Origin: Aurantiochytrium sp. KH105
Lineage: Eukaryota; Sar; Bigyra; Thraustochytrida; Thraustochytriidae
NCBI GenBank assembly: GCA_003116975.1
Contig: BGKB01000013.1
Span: 248,001 to 312,000, forward strand
DNA: 64,000 nt
Direction of reading: 5' to 3'
Below the pieces are notes generated by a model. The model was given only the letters and a program-made list of their open reading frames with translations. It made no database searches and was not told the DNA's origin. A program made the translations under genes and the position numbers. Of this stretch, positions 39,853-49,202 are shown one piece after another (position 1 is the stretch's first letter; each line of letters opens with the position of its first letter).

Positions 39853-41237
39853 TTATTTTGCATCGTCGTCGTCGTCGTCATCACCAACGTCGAGCTTGTT
39901 GCCTTCATAATTCTTCCACTCCATGCCCTTGGGGGCCGGGCGGTTGCTCTCGTAGTCTTTCTTGGATACTTCGTTCCAGTTTGTGCTGAGAACGGTACCG
40001 CCCGAGGTCTGAAAGCTCTTGACCATGGCGCGACGGGTGTCCTCGCTGGCGTTCTTGTAAATGTCTCGAAAGAGCTTGTTGAGAGCCTCTTCGCCCTCGG
40101 GCTTTTCGTCCTCGTCAATTTCCTTCGAAATGGCATCCCAGTCCTTTTTGCCAGCATAAGGAGTTGGCTTGGGAGCATTCGGAGCACTTGCAGGGGCCGA
40201 AGAGCCGGCCATTGCCGTTGACGAACCTGCACCCACCTCAAGCGTTGGCCATTGCCTCGAAGCTTCCGCCTTTTTCAGACGCACTTCGATCTTTGACTTG
40301 CCTACACTCAGCTTCGAAGCCTCGGGAATAACCTCGCCAAAGAGCTGCCAAGTAAAAGTATGTGTCTGGCCTGCCGATTCGAGAGGAATTTCCACATTCA
40401 CAGAGGTGGAGGAAATGGTGTGCTTGACCTCATCCTGGGGCACCCCTTTGGCACCAATTTCAAACGTCACGTGCGTATTCGACTGGTACCAATCAATTGG
40501 AAAATCAGGCACCGCAGCGGCCCCGTTGGGTGCCGATGCAGGAAGAGAGGCTGCTGCTGCCACAGGGTCTGGCCCGGATTTCGATGCGGCACTATCGAGT
40601 TGAATCTCTTCATCAGAAAGTTCGGCTTCGCACTTGCGCAACCAAGTTCCGAGCGTGCTGAGCGTTTTCTCGTTAGGTGCCAGCGGTTTGGCAAGGTCAA
40701 AGCACTTTTTGGCTTCGAGAAAAGCTCCGCGCTCGAACTTGAGTATGCCGTGGCGAAGATGTGCGTTTGCACTATCAGGAGCACATTCTGCGCCCTTGGC
40801 CGCGTCTTCCTCTGCGGCTTTCGCGTTGCCTAGCTTGGAGTAAGTTGTCGACCGCTTCAGCAGGTAGTCTGCGTTGGTCGGCTCAGCCTCTACAGCCTGT
40901 GTGCAAGGGCAACGTTCACGTTAGTCTTCGTACTTTATTTGGCGAACAGACTTTCTCTCTGAGCGAGAACGTTCAACGCAGCAGCACGAGTCTCCCTGTT
41001 CGCTCCTTTTCGCACGACGTGTTTCGCGCGCGCGACCGAGGCAAGCTGAGACTGTGAAAACCAGCTTGAGGTCACCTCGTCTCAGCGCACTGTTTTTTCG
41101 CGAACCCCACGCGGTCGGTCATCCAGGTCCCCGCGCGTCTCGACCCCACGTACCTGCGAAAGCTTCTCCAGAGCGGCCTCCGTCTCCTCCTCAGCCAGCA
41201 GCTCGAGGCCCTCCACGTACGCGTCGCGGCCCGCCAT
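39853..41237 (-). CDS. SGT1: SGT1 co-chaperone (TPR-CS-SGS), two exons
   Basis: Exon 1 is 41237-41154 (28 codons) and exon 2 is 40896-39853; the intron has GTACGT and CACAG ends and phase 0. The product has 375 residues. The N-terminal ~120 residues are TPR helices (EGLELLAEEETEAALEKLSQ, then ADYLLKRSTTYSKLGNAKAA and DSANAHLRHGILKFERGAFL). About 155-235 is a CS domain (IDWYQSNTHVTFEIGAKGV, TFTWQLFGEVIPEAS). About 268-370 is the SGS domain (PYAGKKDWDAISKEIDEDE, LFRDIYKNASEDTRRAMVKS, GTVLSTNWNEV). SGT1 works with HSP90 and SKP1 in SCF ligase and kinetochore assembly and in NLR receptor folding in plants. All three domains are present, so it looks functional. Exon 1 is divergent from the uL22m gene. 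Confidence 0.93.
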
Positions 41238-41476
41238 GTCTCCGTCCCCGCCCGCCCGCTCGCTCGCTCGCTCAACCTCGATGATCTCCTTCTCCCGCTT
41301 GTTCGCGATTTGCACTCGCGCTTTCTTCCTCGTCAGCGTGTCCGGCAGAGAGAGGGAGGGCGCGGAACGCCCCCAAAAGAACGGATCGGTGCGCACAATA
41401 GGGGCGGCGTTCTCCGCGCGCTGCGGCGCGCCGCGAGCGAGACTGACGCGAGAATGGCGGCGCCGCAAGGGCGGCC

Positions 41477-41525
41477 GCAAGTGCGGCAAAGGCGCGGCCC
41501 AAGTGGAGTATAGCGCGCGCAAGGG
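41477..41525 (+). promoter_or_regulatory. CAAGTG motif pair with 22-bp spacing upstream of uL22m
   Basis: GCAAGTG at 41477, CCAAGTGGAGTATAGCG from 41499 (22 bp later) and GCAAGGG at 41519. The middle copy matches copies at 31624 and 47956-47969. It points to the plus-strand uL22m gene (ATG 41725) and lies between two divergent genes. Confidence 0.6.
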
Positions 41526-41724
41526 CCGCCGCGGCCAGTGGCCGCACGAGAGGCGCTGCGACGCAGGCCGCGCGAAGGGCAGGCAGACCTTGACGCTGCG
41601 CGGGAGGGCGCGGCTCGGAGGCGTGCGCGTGCGCGGCGGGAGGGCGGAGGCGGGCTGGACCCGGCGCGACGGAGAGGCGCGTCTTTCGCAGAGGCGCGGA
41701 CGCAGAAACAAAGCCTCGACGAGG

Positions 41725-42525
41725 ATGCTGGCGAACGCGGCGCGCGGCGCCGCCGCCGCCGTCCTGGGCCGCGCGACGCCCGCGGGCGGTGCGTGCAGGC
41801 TCGTGAACTCGCGCGTCGCTCAGGGCGTGCACGCCATGACCTCGGCGAGCCTCTGGACGCGCGCGATCTGCCCTGCGGCTGGCCTGACTGGGCACCAGAT
41901 GCTGCAGCAGCAAGCTGCCCTGCCGGGCACGACGAGGATGGCTTTTTCGACGGACCTGGACGTGGCTAGCGCGGTGGTGGACTCCACGCTCTCGTGGGGT
42001 GACCGCGTGGACGAGGCCAAGGTTGGCGCCAAGCTCATGAAGCAGCGCTACCCGAAGCGCAACCAACTGGACCTCAAGGAGGTGAATGTGCGCAAGACGT
42101 CCATGAAGGGCAGCGTGCAAAAGGCAAACCACCTGGCACGGCTCGTACGCAAGCTTCCGGTGCCCGAGGCACTCACACAGCTCCGCTATTGCCGCAAGCT
42201 TCGCTCTGTGGAATTTATGCAAATGATCAAGGAGGGCGTCAAGCATGCCGAGGAGAAGCATGGTCTCACTGCGGACCAGCTCACGGTAGCCATTGTGCAG
42301 CTGGGTCGAGGCACCTACCTCAAGCGCCCCGACTTCAAGGGCCGTGGCCGTACGGGCAAGATCACCATTCCTTCGACGCACGTGCACATTGTTCTCCGCG
42401 AGAAACCGACGCGGACGCACTTTCAGGCGCTCGAGGAGAAGAAACGGGCCGAGCGCGAAGGCACTCCTTCGCAGGCTTTGCCCGACCTGACCGGGGCTGA
42501 GATCTCCTCTTCGCCGGCACACTAA
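41725..42525 (+). CDS. Mitochondrial ribosomal protein uL22m
   Basis: 266 residues from the ATG at 41725, chosen because it starts an Ala/Arg-rich mitochondrial targeting stretch (MLANAARGAAAAVLGRATPA); the open frame extends much further upstream through GC-rich DNA with only low-complexity sequence. The C-terminal ~150 residues follow the L22 fold: VRKTSMKGSVQKANHLARLV, VPEALTQLRYCRKLRSVEF, LTVAIVQLGRGTYLKRPDF, GKITIPSTHVHIVLRE. uL22 lines the nascent-peptide exit tunnel of the large subunit. The N-terminal extension and targeting peptide suggest the organellar rather than cytosolic version; a plastid version is not supported by anything here. Confidence 0.85.
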   Translation: MLANAARGAAAAVLGRATPAGGACRLVNSRVAQGVHAMTSASLWTRAICPAAGLTGHQMLQQQAALPGTTRMAFSTDLDVASAVVDSTLSWGDRVDEAKVGAKLMKQRYPKRNQLDLKEVNVRKTSMKGSVQKANHLARLVRKLPVPEALTQLRYCRKLRSVEFMQMIKEGVKHAEEKHGLTADQLTVAIVQLGRGTYLKRPDFKGRGRTGKITIPSTHVHIVLREKPTRTHFQALEEKKRAEREGTPSQALPDLTGAEISSSPAH

Positions 42526-42668
42526 GAAACCGACGAAAAGAAAAAGCTGAGTAGAGACACGTAAAGGCTATTTTAAAGATTAGTATGAAATCAATTGCAA
42601 ATTCTCAAGACGGCGAGACGTATGTGGGTGCAATTGTATCCATTACGGCATGCGATGTGATCGTAGTG

Positions 42669-43076
42669 TCAGAATTCTGACGCTGATTCAAGCTTGGATG
42701 GCTGCAAGAGCCGAGCGAGACGTTTCGCGTCGCGTACATTGAAGATTCGCTTTGCCCCGTCGGTTGTCGTAATTTCAATCCCGGTTCCGCTCTCTGCAAT
42801 GTAGGATATCGTGCCTTCCGAATTGATGCGGATACCCCAGCCGCCAAACTCTCGCAATGCTTGAATCTTCTCGAGAATGCGGACACTGGCAATATCTTCA
42901 ACAAGAAAGCTCACCGAAGTCCACCTGGTGCTGTACCCGAAACTGAGCTTCGCATCTTCGAGCCTTACGTGGTACGACCAGAAAAATGGCAACACCGGAA
43001 ACGCCAGTACGAGAAGTGGCGTCCAGACTGGACGCCAGTATTCTTCAAACGATGCTTTGGCGGCCTTGATTGACAT
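42669..43076 (-). CDS. Small membrane protein resembling bacterial PH-like (bPH) proteins
   Basis: 135 residues from the ATG at 43076; the longer frame starts at a GTG. A single hydrophobic segment at about residues 17-35 (WTPLLVLAFPVLPFFW) follows a short N-terminus. The rest reads as a small beta-rich domain: EDAKLSFGYSTRWTSVSFLV, REFGGWGIRINSEGTISYIA, GIEITTTDGAKRIFNVRDA. The FGGWGIR core and the TDG-x-x-x-F-x-V strand resemble conserved bacterial membrane proteins with a PH-like fold. Function unknown; I infer similarity from motif order only. It is divergent from the cyclin gene. Confidence 0.65.
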   Translation of the reverse strand: MSIKAAKASFEEYWRPVWTPLLVLAFPVLPFFWSYHVRLEDAKLSFGYSTRWTSVSFLVEDIASVRILEKIQALREFGGWGIRINSEGTISYIAESGTGIEITTTDGAKRIFNVRDAKRLARLLQPSKLESASEF

Positions 43077-43564
43077 TCTCTCCAAGTATCCAAAAGTGGG
43101 AGCGAAGAAGGAGAGACAAGCACGAGATTCACGAAAGTACCGCTTGCCGTCTCCGTCACGACCCAGAACGGCACAGCACGGCACGACGCGATACGGCACG
43201 GATGGCGGAAGAGGCGGTGGCGGCGGCGGCGGCTGGCGCCTCCCACCGTCACGGATTCTTCGTGTGCGGTTGCCAAAGGTCAGGTCAGGCGTATTCGGGA
43301 ACTATACGCTTTGTCGCAGTCGAACGAGTGTCCCCAGAAGAGAAACAAAAAAGAAAGAACAAGAGAAAGAAAAAGAAAAAGACTCGAGAAAAAGAAAACA
43401 AACTTGTATCATCGACACCAAACCAGCGGCCATCAGAAGGCGCAGCGCTGGGCGCCACGCGGGAGAGTGCGCCGCTCGAGCGCAGCGGAGACAGCGCGGG
43501 TTAGCGCGCGTCGGAGACGTCTGCGCAGCAGCCCCGGAACCCGACGCAAAATAGAGACTCATTC
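43077..43564. promoter_or_regulatory. Divergent promoter region with GGTCAGGT repeats
   Basis: 488 bp between two start codons on opposite strands. GGTCAGGT at 43278-43285 overlaps a second GTCAGG. A GAAAAAG-type purine-rich tract lies at about 43341-43405. No gene seen. Confidence 0.5.
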
Positions 43565-44521
43565 ATGTCGGCGGCGAACGTACCCACGAGTAGCGGCGGC
43601 GGGGCGAGCGGCAGCGACGCAACCCAAGGCCCGCTGCCGATCAAGTGGACCCAGGACGAGCGAAGGGCGCTGATCCTGTGCGGGTGCGCGTACATCAAGC
43701 AGCTATGCGACAAGATGGATCTGCAGCTTCTCTCGCAGTGTACGGCACTGGCTTTCTTTCATCGATTTTATGAAAAGCAGGCTCTCGAGGAGCACGATCG
43801 CTTTGTGGTCGGCACAGCCGCCGTGTTTCTGGCCGCCAAAGTCGAGGAGGACATGAAGAAACTCGACGACGTTGTACGCGCGGCCGTCACAATTCACGAT
43901 TTCGCGCGGAACGGATGTGTTCACAAGGCCATGCGTGATCCGCAACGTGTCTTTCGCATGGGCATGATGGATGACGCGCCGATGCCTCGCGAGAAAATGA
44001 CACGCAAGGTGCTTGAAGAGAAGACTCTTCTTTGCGAGAGAGTCTTGCTTCACACGCTTTCGTTTGACGTGAGTGTCGTGCATCCGCACGTGAGTGCGGT
44101 GGAGATCATTCGCGAGATCGCCAAACCCGGCAAGAAAACAAATGAGTTTCGGCTCGCGTCTTGGACCTTTCTCAACGACTCAATGTTTACGGACGTTTGC
44201 GTGCGCTTCAAGCCGCGGGCGATTGCCGCAGCTTCAGTTCTTTTGGCTCACTACCTTATTCGCAGCCGAGGACCGGGTAAAACAGTGCAGGCGAGCCGTG
44301 AGATTTCGGACGCAATTGAACGCGACCACTTGCGGCCCACTGCAAGCTCACTTTTTGGGTTTCCCAAGGAGCAGATTGAGGAGATCGTGCATCGCATTCT
44401 CGACGTCTACGAGCGGCCTCGGCCTTTTGATCGTACAGAGGCTTCTCTCGCGCAATCACTCGCGCAGTCACCTTTTGCGGACACTGGGTCCGCAGCCAAG
44501 AAAGCGCGCATCTCGGCATGA
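43565..44521 (+). CDS. Transcriptional cyclin (cyclin T/K/L-like)
   Basis: 318 residues from the ATG at 43565. The first cyclin fold spans about 27-150: CAYIKQLCDKMDLQLLSQCT, ALAFFHRFYEKQALEEHDRF, VGTAAVFLAAKVEEDMKKLD. The K-V-E-E motif is typical of cyclins C, H, K, L and T. The second fold is about 155-270 (ERVLLHTLSFDVSVVHPHVS, RFKPRAIAAASVLLAHYLI). Cyclins of this type activate CDK7-13 family kinases that phosphorylate the RNA polymerase II C-terminal domain. LLHTLSFDVSVVHP is closest to cyclins K, T and L, but subtype needs a tree. It is preceded by a bidirectional promoter shared with the small membrane protein. Confidence 0.88.
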   Translation: MSAANVPTSSGGGASGSDATQGPLPIKWTQDERRALILCGCAYIKQLCDKMDLQLLSQCTALAFFHRFYEKQALEEHDRFVVGTAAVFLAAKVEEDMKKLDDVVRAAVTIHDFARNGCVHKAMRDPQRVFRMGMMDDAPMPREKMTRKVLEEKTLLCERVLLHTLSFDVSVVHPHVSAVEIIREIAKPGKKTNEFRLASWTFLNDSMFTDVCVRFKPRAIAAASVLLAHYLIRSRGPGKTVQASREISDAIERDHLRPTASSLFGFPKEQIEEIVHRILDVYERPRPFDRTEASLAQSLAQSPFADTGSAAKKARISA

Positions 44522-45353
44522 TGCAGGTTTTGTTGGACTCTAAATACACAACCAAAACAAAATCGTATCAACCAAGAAGAGGCTATTGACGAATGCAGCT
44601 CAGGCTTTTCGCGATGCCCCTTCCTAATCTGTACTTTGTAACCAATAAAAAAAAAGAAGATGATAAGACTGAATTACTTCCCCGCTTGTCATATGCGAGC
44701 CATAATAGAAGGGGAGGGTGGCGATGACGAGTCTGTCGATATGGAAATCAAGACACTGCTCAAATGTCGCTTGAGCAAAATAGAGAGAGCAAAAGGAAAA
44801 GAAAAGAGATGGTCTTTGGCAGACATGAGACGCAGTGGACAGCTGATCCTCGAGGGACGCCTGCACGTTTTGAGCAGGTTCAACGCACTCTGCCACCTGA
44901 AAGGTAACATTTTTTTCTAAAATAGTATTGTGGAAAGTTCTAAAAAGGCACGCTATGATTGATGTTTCGAAGTGGCTGGTGCCTCCCAAAAAGTGCTGGA
45001 ACCCTCCTACGCGCGTCCAGTCAGCGTAGACGTGTCCAACCCGAACTGACACAGTAGAAGAACGAATTCTCAGCGAATCCCATCGGTGCTTTGCGCGGCG
45101 ACCATTCGTCACCATACATCATTCCTCGTTACGAGTCGGCGGGTGTGCTCGATCACAAGGAAATTGCCGATGCGCGCGTTCATTCACCAGAGACTCACTC
45201 GATCTGAGGCGCCTCCTCATCTCCTCAAGAAGCTTGTTGCCACGAAAACACACAGACACACAAGAAGAAAGACACATACATAAGATGAGGGAATCGGATA
45301 GGCACAGCACGACGCCTGCTCGCGGAAAAGTGCGGTCACGAGATTGCGCTCGA
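44522..45353. other. Convergent intergenic spacer between cyclin and GRK-like kinase
   Basis: 832 bp. An AATAAA at 44644-44649 is a candidate poly(A) signal for the cyclin gene. A CACA-rich stretch near 45249-45275 and short frames lacking domains complete the region. Confidence 0.55.
44644..44649 (+). terminator. Candidate poly(A) signal AATAAA
   Basis: AATAAA followed by A residues 123 bp after the cyclin stop codon. Position fits a poly(A) signal; use is unproven. Confidence 0.45.
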
Positions 45354-47258
45354 CTAGGAAAGAATGCAGCAGGCGCCAGGCTCGAGTCGCTGGAGGTAGG
45401 CCAGCTTGCCTTCGTCCTCAAGCTTGAGCACGCTCACCAAATCCTCTTGGTGCTTGAGAGATGAGGTATAATCAAAGTCGGGAATCTCGTCCGCAGTCGT
45501 AAGCTTGAGCTTGCGGTAGTCGTGCTCATTGCTCTTGCCGTCAAGATCACTCTGGTTAAAAGCGTGGATCTGCTCGCGCTTGGGCACCCACGGCGGAGAC
45601 AACTCCTTGCGACCGAGCTTGCCCCAGTCGATCGAGTCAAAATAAGGGTCTTCCTTGACATCATCAGCACCGCGAGGCGAGGCGCCGAGGCGCTTGTTCT
45701 TGTCCCGCACAATAAGGCGCGAGATGAAGGCCTTGGCGTCCTCTGGGAAGGGACGCGATTCGCCGCCCATGCCGGAGCCCAGCTTGTGCGGGAATTGCAG
45801 CGGCCAATGAAGCGTGGCTTCGTCGCGCTCCATTTTGGTGTTGAGCTTGGAAAAAGGGCAGCGGCCAGATAGCAGCTCGTAGAGTACACAGCCAAGGCTC
45901 CACCAGTCGACGGGAAAGGAATACCGCTTCTTTTGAAGCATTTCGGGCGGCCAGTAGCCGGGGGTTCCGGCGCGTCCGCGCAGCATCTTACCATTTGTGA
46001 CGATCGCCAGGCCCATATCCGAAATGCGGCAATGGCCGTCTTCGTCAAGGAGAATGTTATCCGGCTTGAGGTCGCGATAGAGAATGCCAAGGCTGTGGAG
46101 GTGCTCAATGCCAAGGACAACTTCGGCAATATGGAAGCGCGCACGTTCTGGCTCAAAGTAGCGCTCGACGGCCAAATGGTACTGCAGATCGCCGCCCGAG
46201 CAAAGCGGGAGGGCAAGGTAGAAGTTGTCCTTGTCCGCAAATGCATACTGCAGGTACACGGTAAAAGAAGAAGGGTGTTCACCGAGCTTGGCGAGAACCT
46301 CGCGCTCGGCCCTGACGAGCTTGATGGCTTTTTTGCCCTTGACGAGTTTCTTGTTCATGCATTTGAGCGCCAAGAGAGCGCCGGTGGCGCGGAATTTGGC
46401 CCCCGCCACCACACCAAAGGCTCCGCGTCCAAGGTCACGAAAGATATTGAAATTGTCGAGCACGATCGGCTGCTCGCAGTACCAGAGCAACGCCATGAGA
46501 CGCTCAAAGCCGGGGCCCTGCGTAAAGGCGTCCCAGTTGGCGGACTCCTCCTCGAGAATTTGCAAAAACAAATCTTCGAGGGCCTCGACGGCGAAATTCT
46601 TGTTTTCCGTGCGTTGACGACTCAGACTGTTGCGTTTGCGTGCGAGCTCCTCGTCTACACCCTTGTCCGACGTCTCGTCGCTCATGTTGTCGACATCTAG
46701 TTTAACGAGTTCCGCGCTGGCCTCGGTCGCGCTTTCGTCGCCTTCGGTGCTCACGTGGTTTTCACCATCGATCGTGATCTGACCGTCCCCGTCATCGCTG
46801 CAGCTCGAGTCCAGACTCACAGGTTCCACCTCACTTGGTGGTTCTGACTCAGGTGAGGCAAAGACGTCTGGCGAGCTCACCAGGTATGGCAGGACCTGGT
46901 GTGCAAGCTTTTCGGAGAGGTTGACGACCATGTCGCGGTACTTTGCAGGCAGCTGCTGGGCCCTTGCGAGGAGCGTGTGATACTCATCCGGCGCGGGGTT
47001 TTCCGATCGCTTGAACTCGTGAAGGGTGGACAAGAATGCGTACACAGGCTTTGACTCCGGATACGCCTGTGAGAGGATGTAGACGCCGATGGGCTGCGCG
47101 ACGCAGTACGCGAGGTCGATCCCGCGCGAAGACGCAAAATCTGCGGGATCAAAGTCGGCCGGTGGCGGCGTGATGCGCGCATTCGGCCTCGTCGTCTCCC
47201 GGCCGCGCAGCACCTCTCCGAACTGCGCGTCGGCGATGCAGTCTTGGATCTCGTCCAT
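45354..47258 (-). CDS. GRK-type AGC protein kinase with RGS-homology region and CaaX tail
   Basis: 634 residues from the ATG at 47258; the longer frame begins at a GTG. Residues about 52-265 contain a split RGS-homology region as in G-protein-coupled receptor kinases (IGVYILSQAYPESKPVYAFL, then NWDAFTQGPGFERLMALLWY), interrupted by a long acidic insert. The kinase domain starts near 280: GRGAFGVV loop, ALKCMNKK (catalytic Lys), YRDLKPDNILLDEDGH, then SDMGLA where most kinases have DFG. GRKs characteristically use DLG, and the substitution to Met keeps the Asp. GTPGYWPPEML and PVDWWSLGCVLYELLSG follow. The last residues, CCILS, form a CaaX-type prenylation signal (CILS) with a neighbouring Cys, as in membrane-bound GRK1/7. 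The role is presumably phosphorylation of active 7TM receptors. Confidence 0.88.
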   Translation of the reverse strand: MDEIQDCIADAQFGEVLRGRETTRPNARITPPPADFDPADFASSRGIDLAYCVAQPIGVYILSQAYPESKPVYAFLSTLHEFKRSENPAPDEYHTLLARAQQLPAKYRDMVVNLSEKLAHQVLPYLVSSPDVFASPESEPPSEVEPVSLDSSCSDDGDGQITIDGENHVSTEGDESATEASAELVKLDVDNMSDETSDKGVDEELARKRNSLSRQRTENKNFAVEALEDLFLQILEEESANWDAFTQGPGFERLMALLWYCEQPIVLDNFNIFRDLGRGAFGVVAGAKFRATGALLALKCMNKKLVKGKKAIKLVRAEREVLAKLGEHPSSFTVYLQYAFADKDNFYLALPLCSGGDLQYHLAVERYFEPERARFHIAEVVLGIEHLHSLGILYRDLKPDNILLDEDGHCRISDMGLAIVTNGKMLRGRAGTPGYWPPEMLQKKRYSFPVDWWSLGCVLYELLSGRCPFSKLNTKMERDEATLHWPLQFPHKLGSGMGGESRPFPEDAKAFISRLIVRDKNKRLGASPRGADDVKEDPYFDSIDWGKLGRKELSPPWVPKREQIHAFNQSDLDGKSNEHDYRKLKLTTADEIPDFDYTSSLKHQEDLVSVLKLEDEGKLAYLQRLEPGACCILS

Positions 47259-49202
47259 GGCGCCTTCGAGCCGACCTCGCCTGCGCTCGCGAGGAGAGCA
47301 AACAGACCTACCGCGCCGTGCCGCTACCGCTGGCCCGCCTCTGCTCCCTCCGCCCTCCTCTGCTCCGCCCTCCTCCGCTCGACCCGACTCGCGTTTGCCG
47401 CGCGACCGCACGCCCGGGTCCAGCCAGCGCGTGCACACACGCTCGCGCACACGCCTTTCAACTATCAAAAGCTGCCGCTGCACGTGCCGCGCCGCTTCTC
47501 CTCTCTCCTCCTCCTGGCGGCGCGCCAGCTAGCTCGCGCCTTTCTCCGGGCGCGCAGCCGTCGCCGTCTCGCGCCGCCTCGCGCTGCCTCGCGCTGCCTC
47601 GCGCGCGGCCTCGCGCGGGCGGGCGGGAGGGAGGGATGGAGGGAGCGGGAGCGCGCGCGGCTCGGTAATGCCAAAGCGGCGCTCGAGCGCTGGCGAAAGT
47701 GGACTTCCGCGCGCCGCCGCTTCTTCCCTCGCTCGCCCGGCCGCCGCGCTGTGCGCGCTGCGCGCCTGTTCGCGACGCGCTCTCGCTCTCGCGCTGGCGC
47801 TCGCGCGGCCGCGCTGTCGCTCGCGCTCTCGCTCGCGCTCTCGCTCGCTCGCTCGCTCGTGCGCGCGCGGGGACGAGGCGCCTCGAGGTTTGCTTCGCGT
47901 GGCGCGCGCCGCGCCGCCGCGTGCTTCCCGGGCCCGGCCGCGACTTGCGGCCGCGCGATACTTCACTTGGCGCCGCGCGATAAACCCCTGTGCGCCGCCG
48001 CGATAACCCACTTGCGGCCGCGCGGGGATCTCCCGGTGCACGATCCGCGCGCTGCTTGTCCGGCCTCTCGGGAAATCCGCCCCCACTTGGGACGCCTCGA
48101 GAGGCCGCCGCTGAGGACTCGCGCGCTCGGAGGAGGGAGAAAAGAGGAAAACGGAGGGGTAGCCGACCCCGGACGACTGTGGACGCGGGGAAATAGAAGA
48201 AGCAGGGGAGGGGGGGGGGGAAGGAAGAGGACGAGTTGGGTGGGACGCACTCGATTGGGACGCGGCCACGCGAAGAGCTTGGCGGGCAAAGAGGTCTGCC
48301 TTGCCAGCGGGCGGAAGCGTAGGCGCGCTGGTGCGGTGCGACGCGGCGCGAGGGTGACGTCTCGAGGTGTCTGCCCGCGAGTCGCCGAGCTTGCGAAAAC
48401 GAACCACGAGGGCCTATGTCTTACGCGGATAGGTTTTTGGCCCAGCAAGCAAATGAACAAACACGCAAGCAATTGTAAGCGCCACGATGAAAGAGTGCAA
48501 AATGGCTAGCCACGGCCGGCCAGCCAGCCAGCTAGGCTTAGCTCTGGCGGCTAGCCTAGGTGAGGTGGTTGGAGTGAAAAGGGGGAAAAAGAAGCAAAGC
48601 AAATTGACTGACTGGTTCACACAATACAAATCGAGAGGTGGTGGCGTAGCTCTTGTGAATGAGGACCAAGCCACTGCAAGAGACGCTTATTGATTGAGCT
48701 CTGCGAAAAACGTGCAGACACACAAAACATTTAGCGATTCCGACGCGGATTGTGTTCGGGATACCGCTCAATAGCGCGGAAAATCCTGAGCGCGCACGCG
48801 CGGCGACGTTGGTCGAAGGCGCGTGTCGAAATCAGCATCGGACGGCAAGAGTTGTCCGCCTCGTGTGCTCATGTTACTGTAAATCCGAGCCACGCCATCG
48901 TGGCATTTGGGAAAGCAAGAAATAGGGGGGAATAAAAGAGGGGAGAAGAAGAAAAGCAAAAGGGACCAATCATCGCAGGTCCATCGGCTGCCTGACTGCC
49001 TGACTGCCTGCCAGTCAGCCAGCCAGCAAGCCCGTATTGACGCCACATGTGACTGTGGGCCTCCCATGTTGATTGAGAGGAGAAGAGTCTGCGCATCTGG
49101 CCGCCTGTATGTTTGCCTGCCTGCCTACCTGCCTGCCTGACTCGCCGGCCGGCCGGCCGGCCGCCTCACGGCCTCTTCCCTCCTTCACTTTCCTAAGCTT
49201 TC
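47259..49202. other. Large GC-rich intergenic region upstream of the GRK-like gene
   Basis: 1944 bp between GRK-like and carrier genes, both minus. The first ~600 bp is extremely GC-rich, with CTCGCG repeats at about 47770-47860. It contains the 22-bp-phased motif array at 47943-48015, a G-run at about 48210-48220 and CTGC/CAGC/GCCT tetranucleotide repeats at about 48990-49045, 49110-49140 and a (CCGG)n at about 49144-49162. A 68-codon frame at 48487-48693 is discussed among rejections. Confidence 0.6.
47943..48015 (-). promoter_or_regulatory. 22-bp-phased GCAAGTG array upstream of the GRK-like gene
   Basis: On the minus strand the copies read GCAAGTGGGTTATCGCGG (48015 down), GCACAGGGGTTTATCGCGC (near 47992), CCAAGTGAAGTATCGCGC (47970 down) and GCAAGTCG (47948). 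Matched core positions on the plus strand are 48010, about 47987, 47965 and 47943, a spacing of 23, 22 and 22 bp. The orientation is the same as the downstream gene, about 690 bp before its ATG. Confidence 0.7.

Noticed and set aside
47244-48509. 421-codon plus-strand frame
   Set aside because: Covers GC-rich intergenic repeats; Arg/Ala-biased shadow without domain.
48487-48693. 68-codon frame containing QSKLTDWF, which resembles a PCNA-binding PIP box
   Set aside because: Only 68 codons in repeat-rich spacer DNA, no flanking conserved sequence, Trp at the position normally Phe/Tyr; probably chance. A search for orthologues would settle it.
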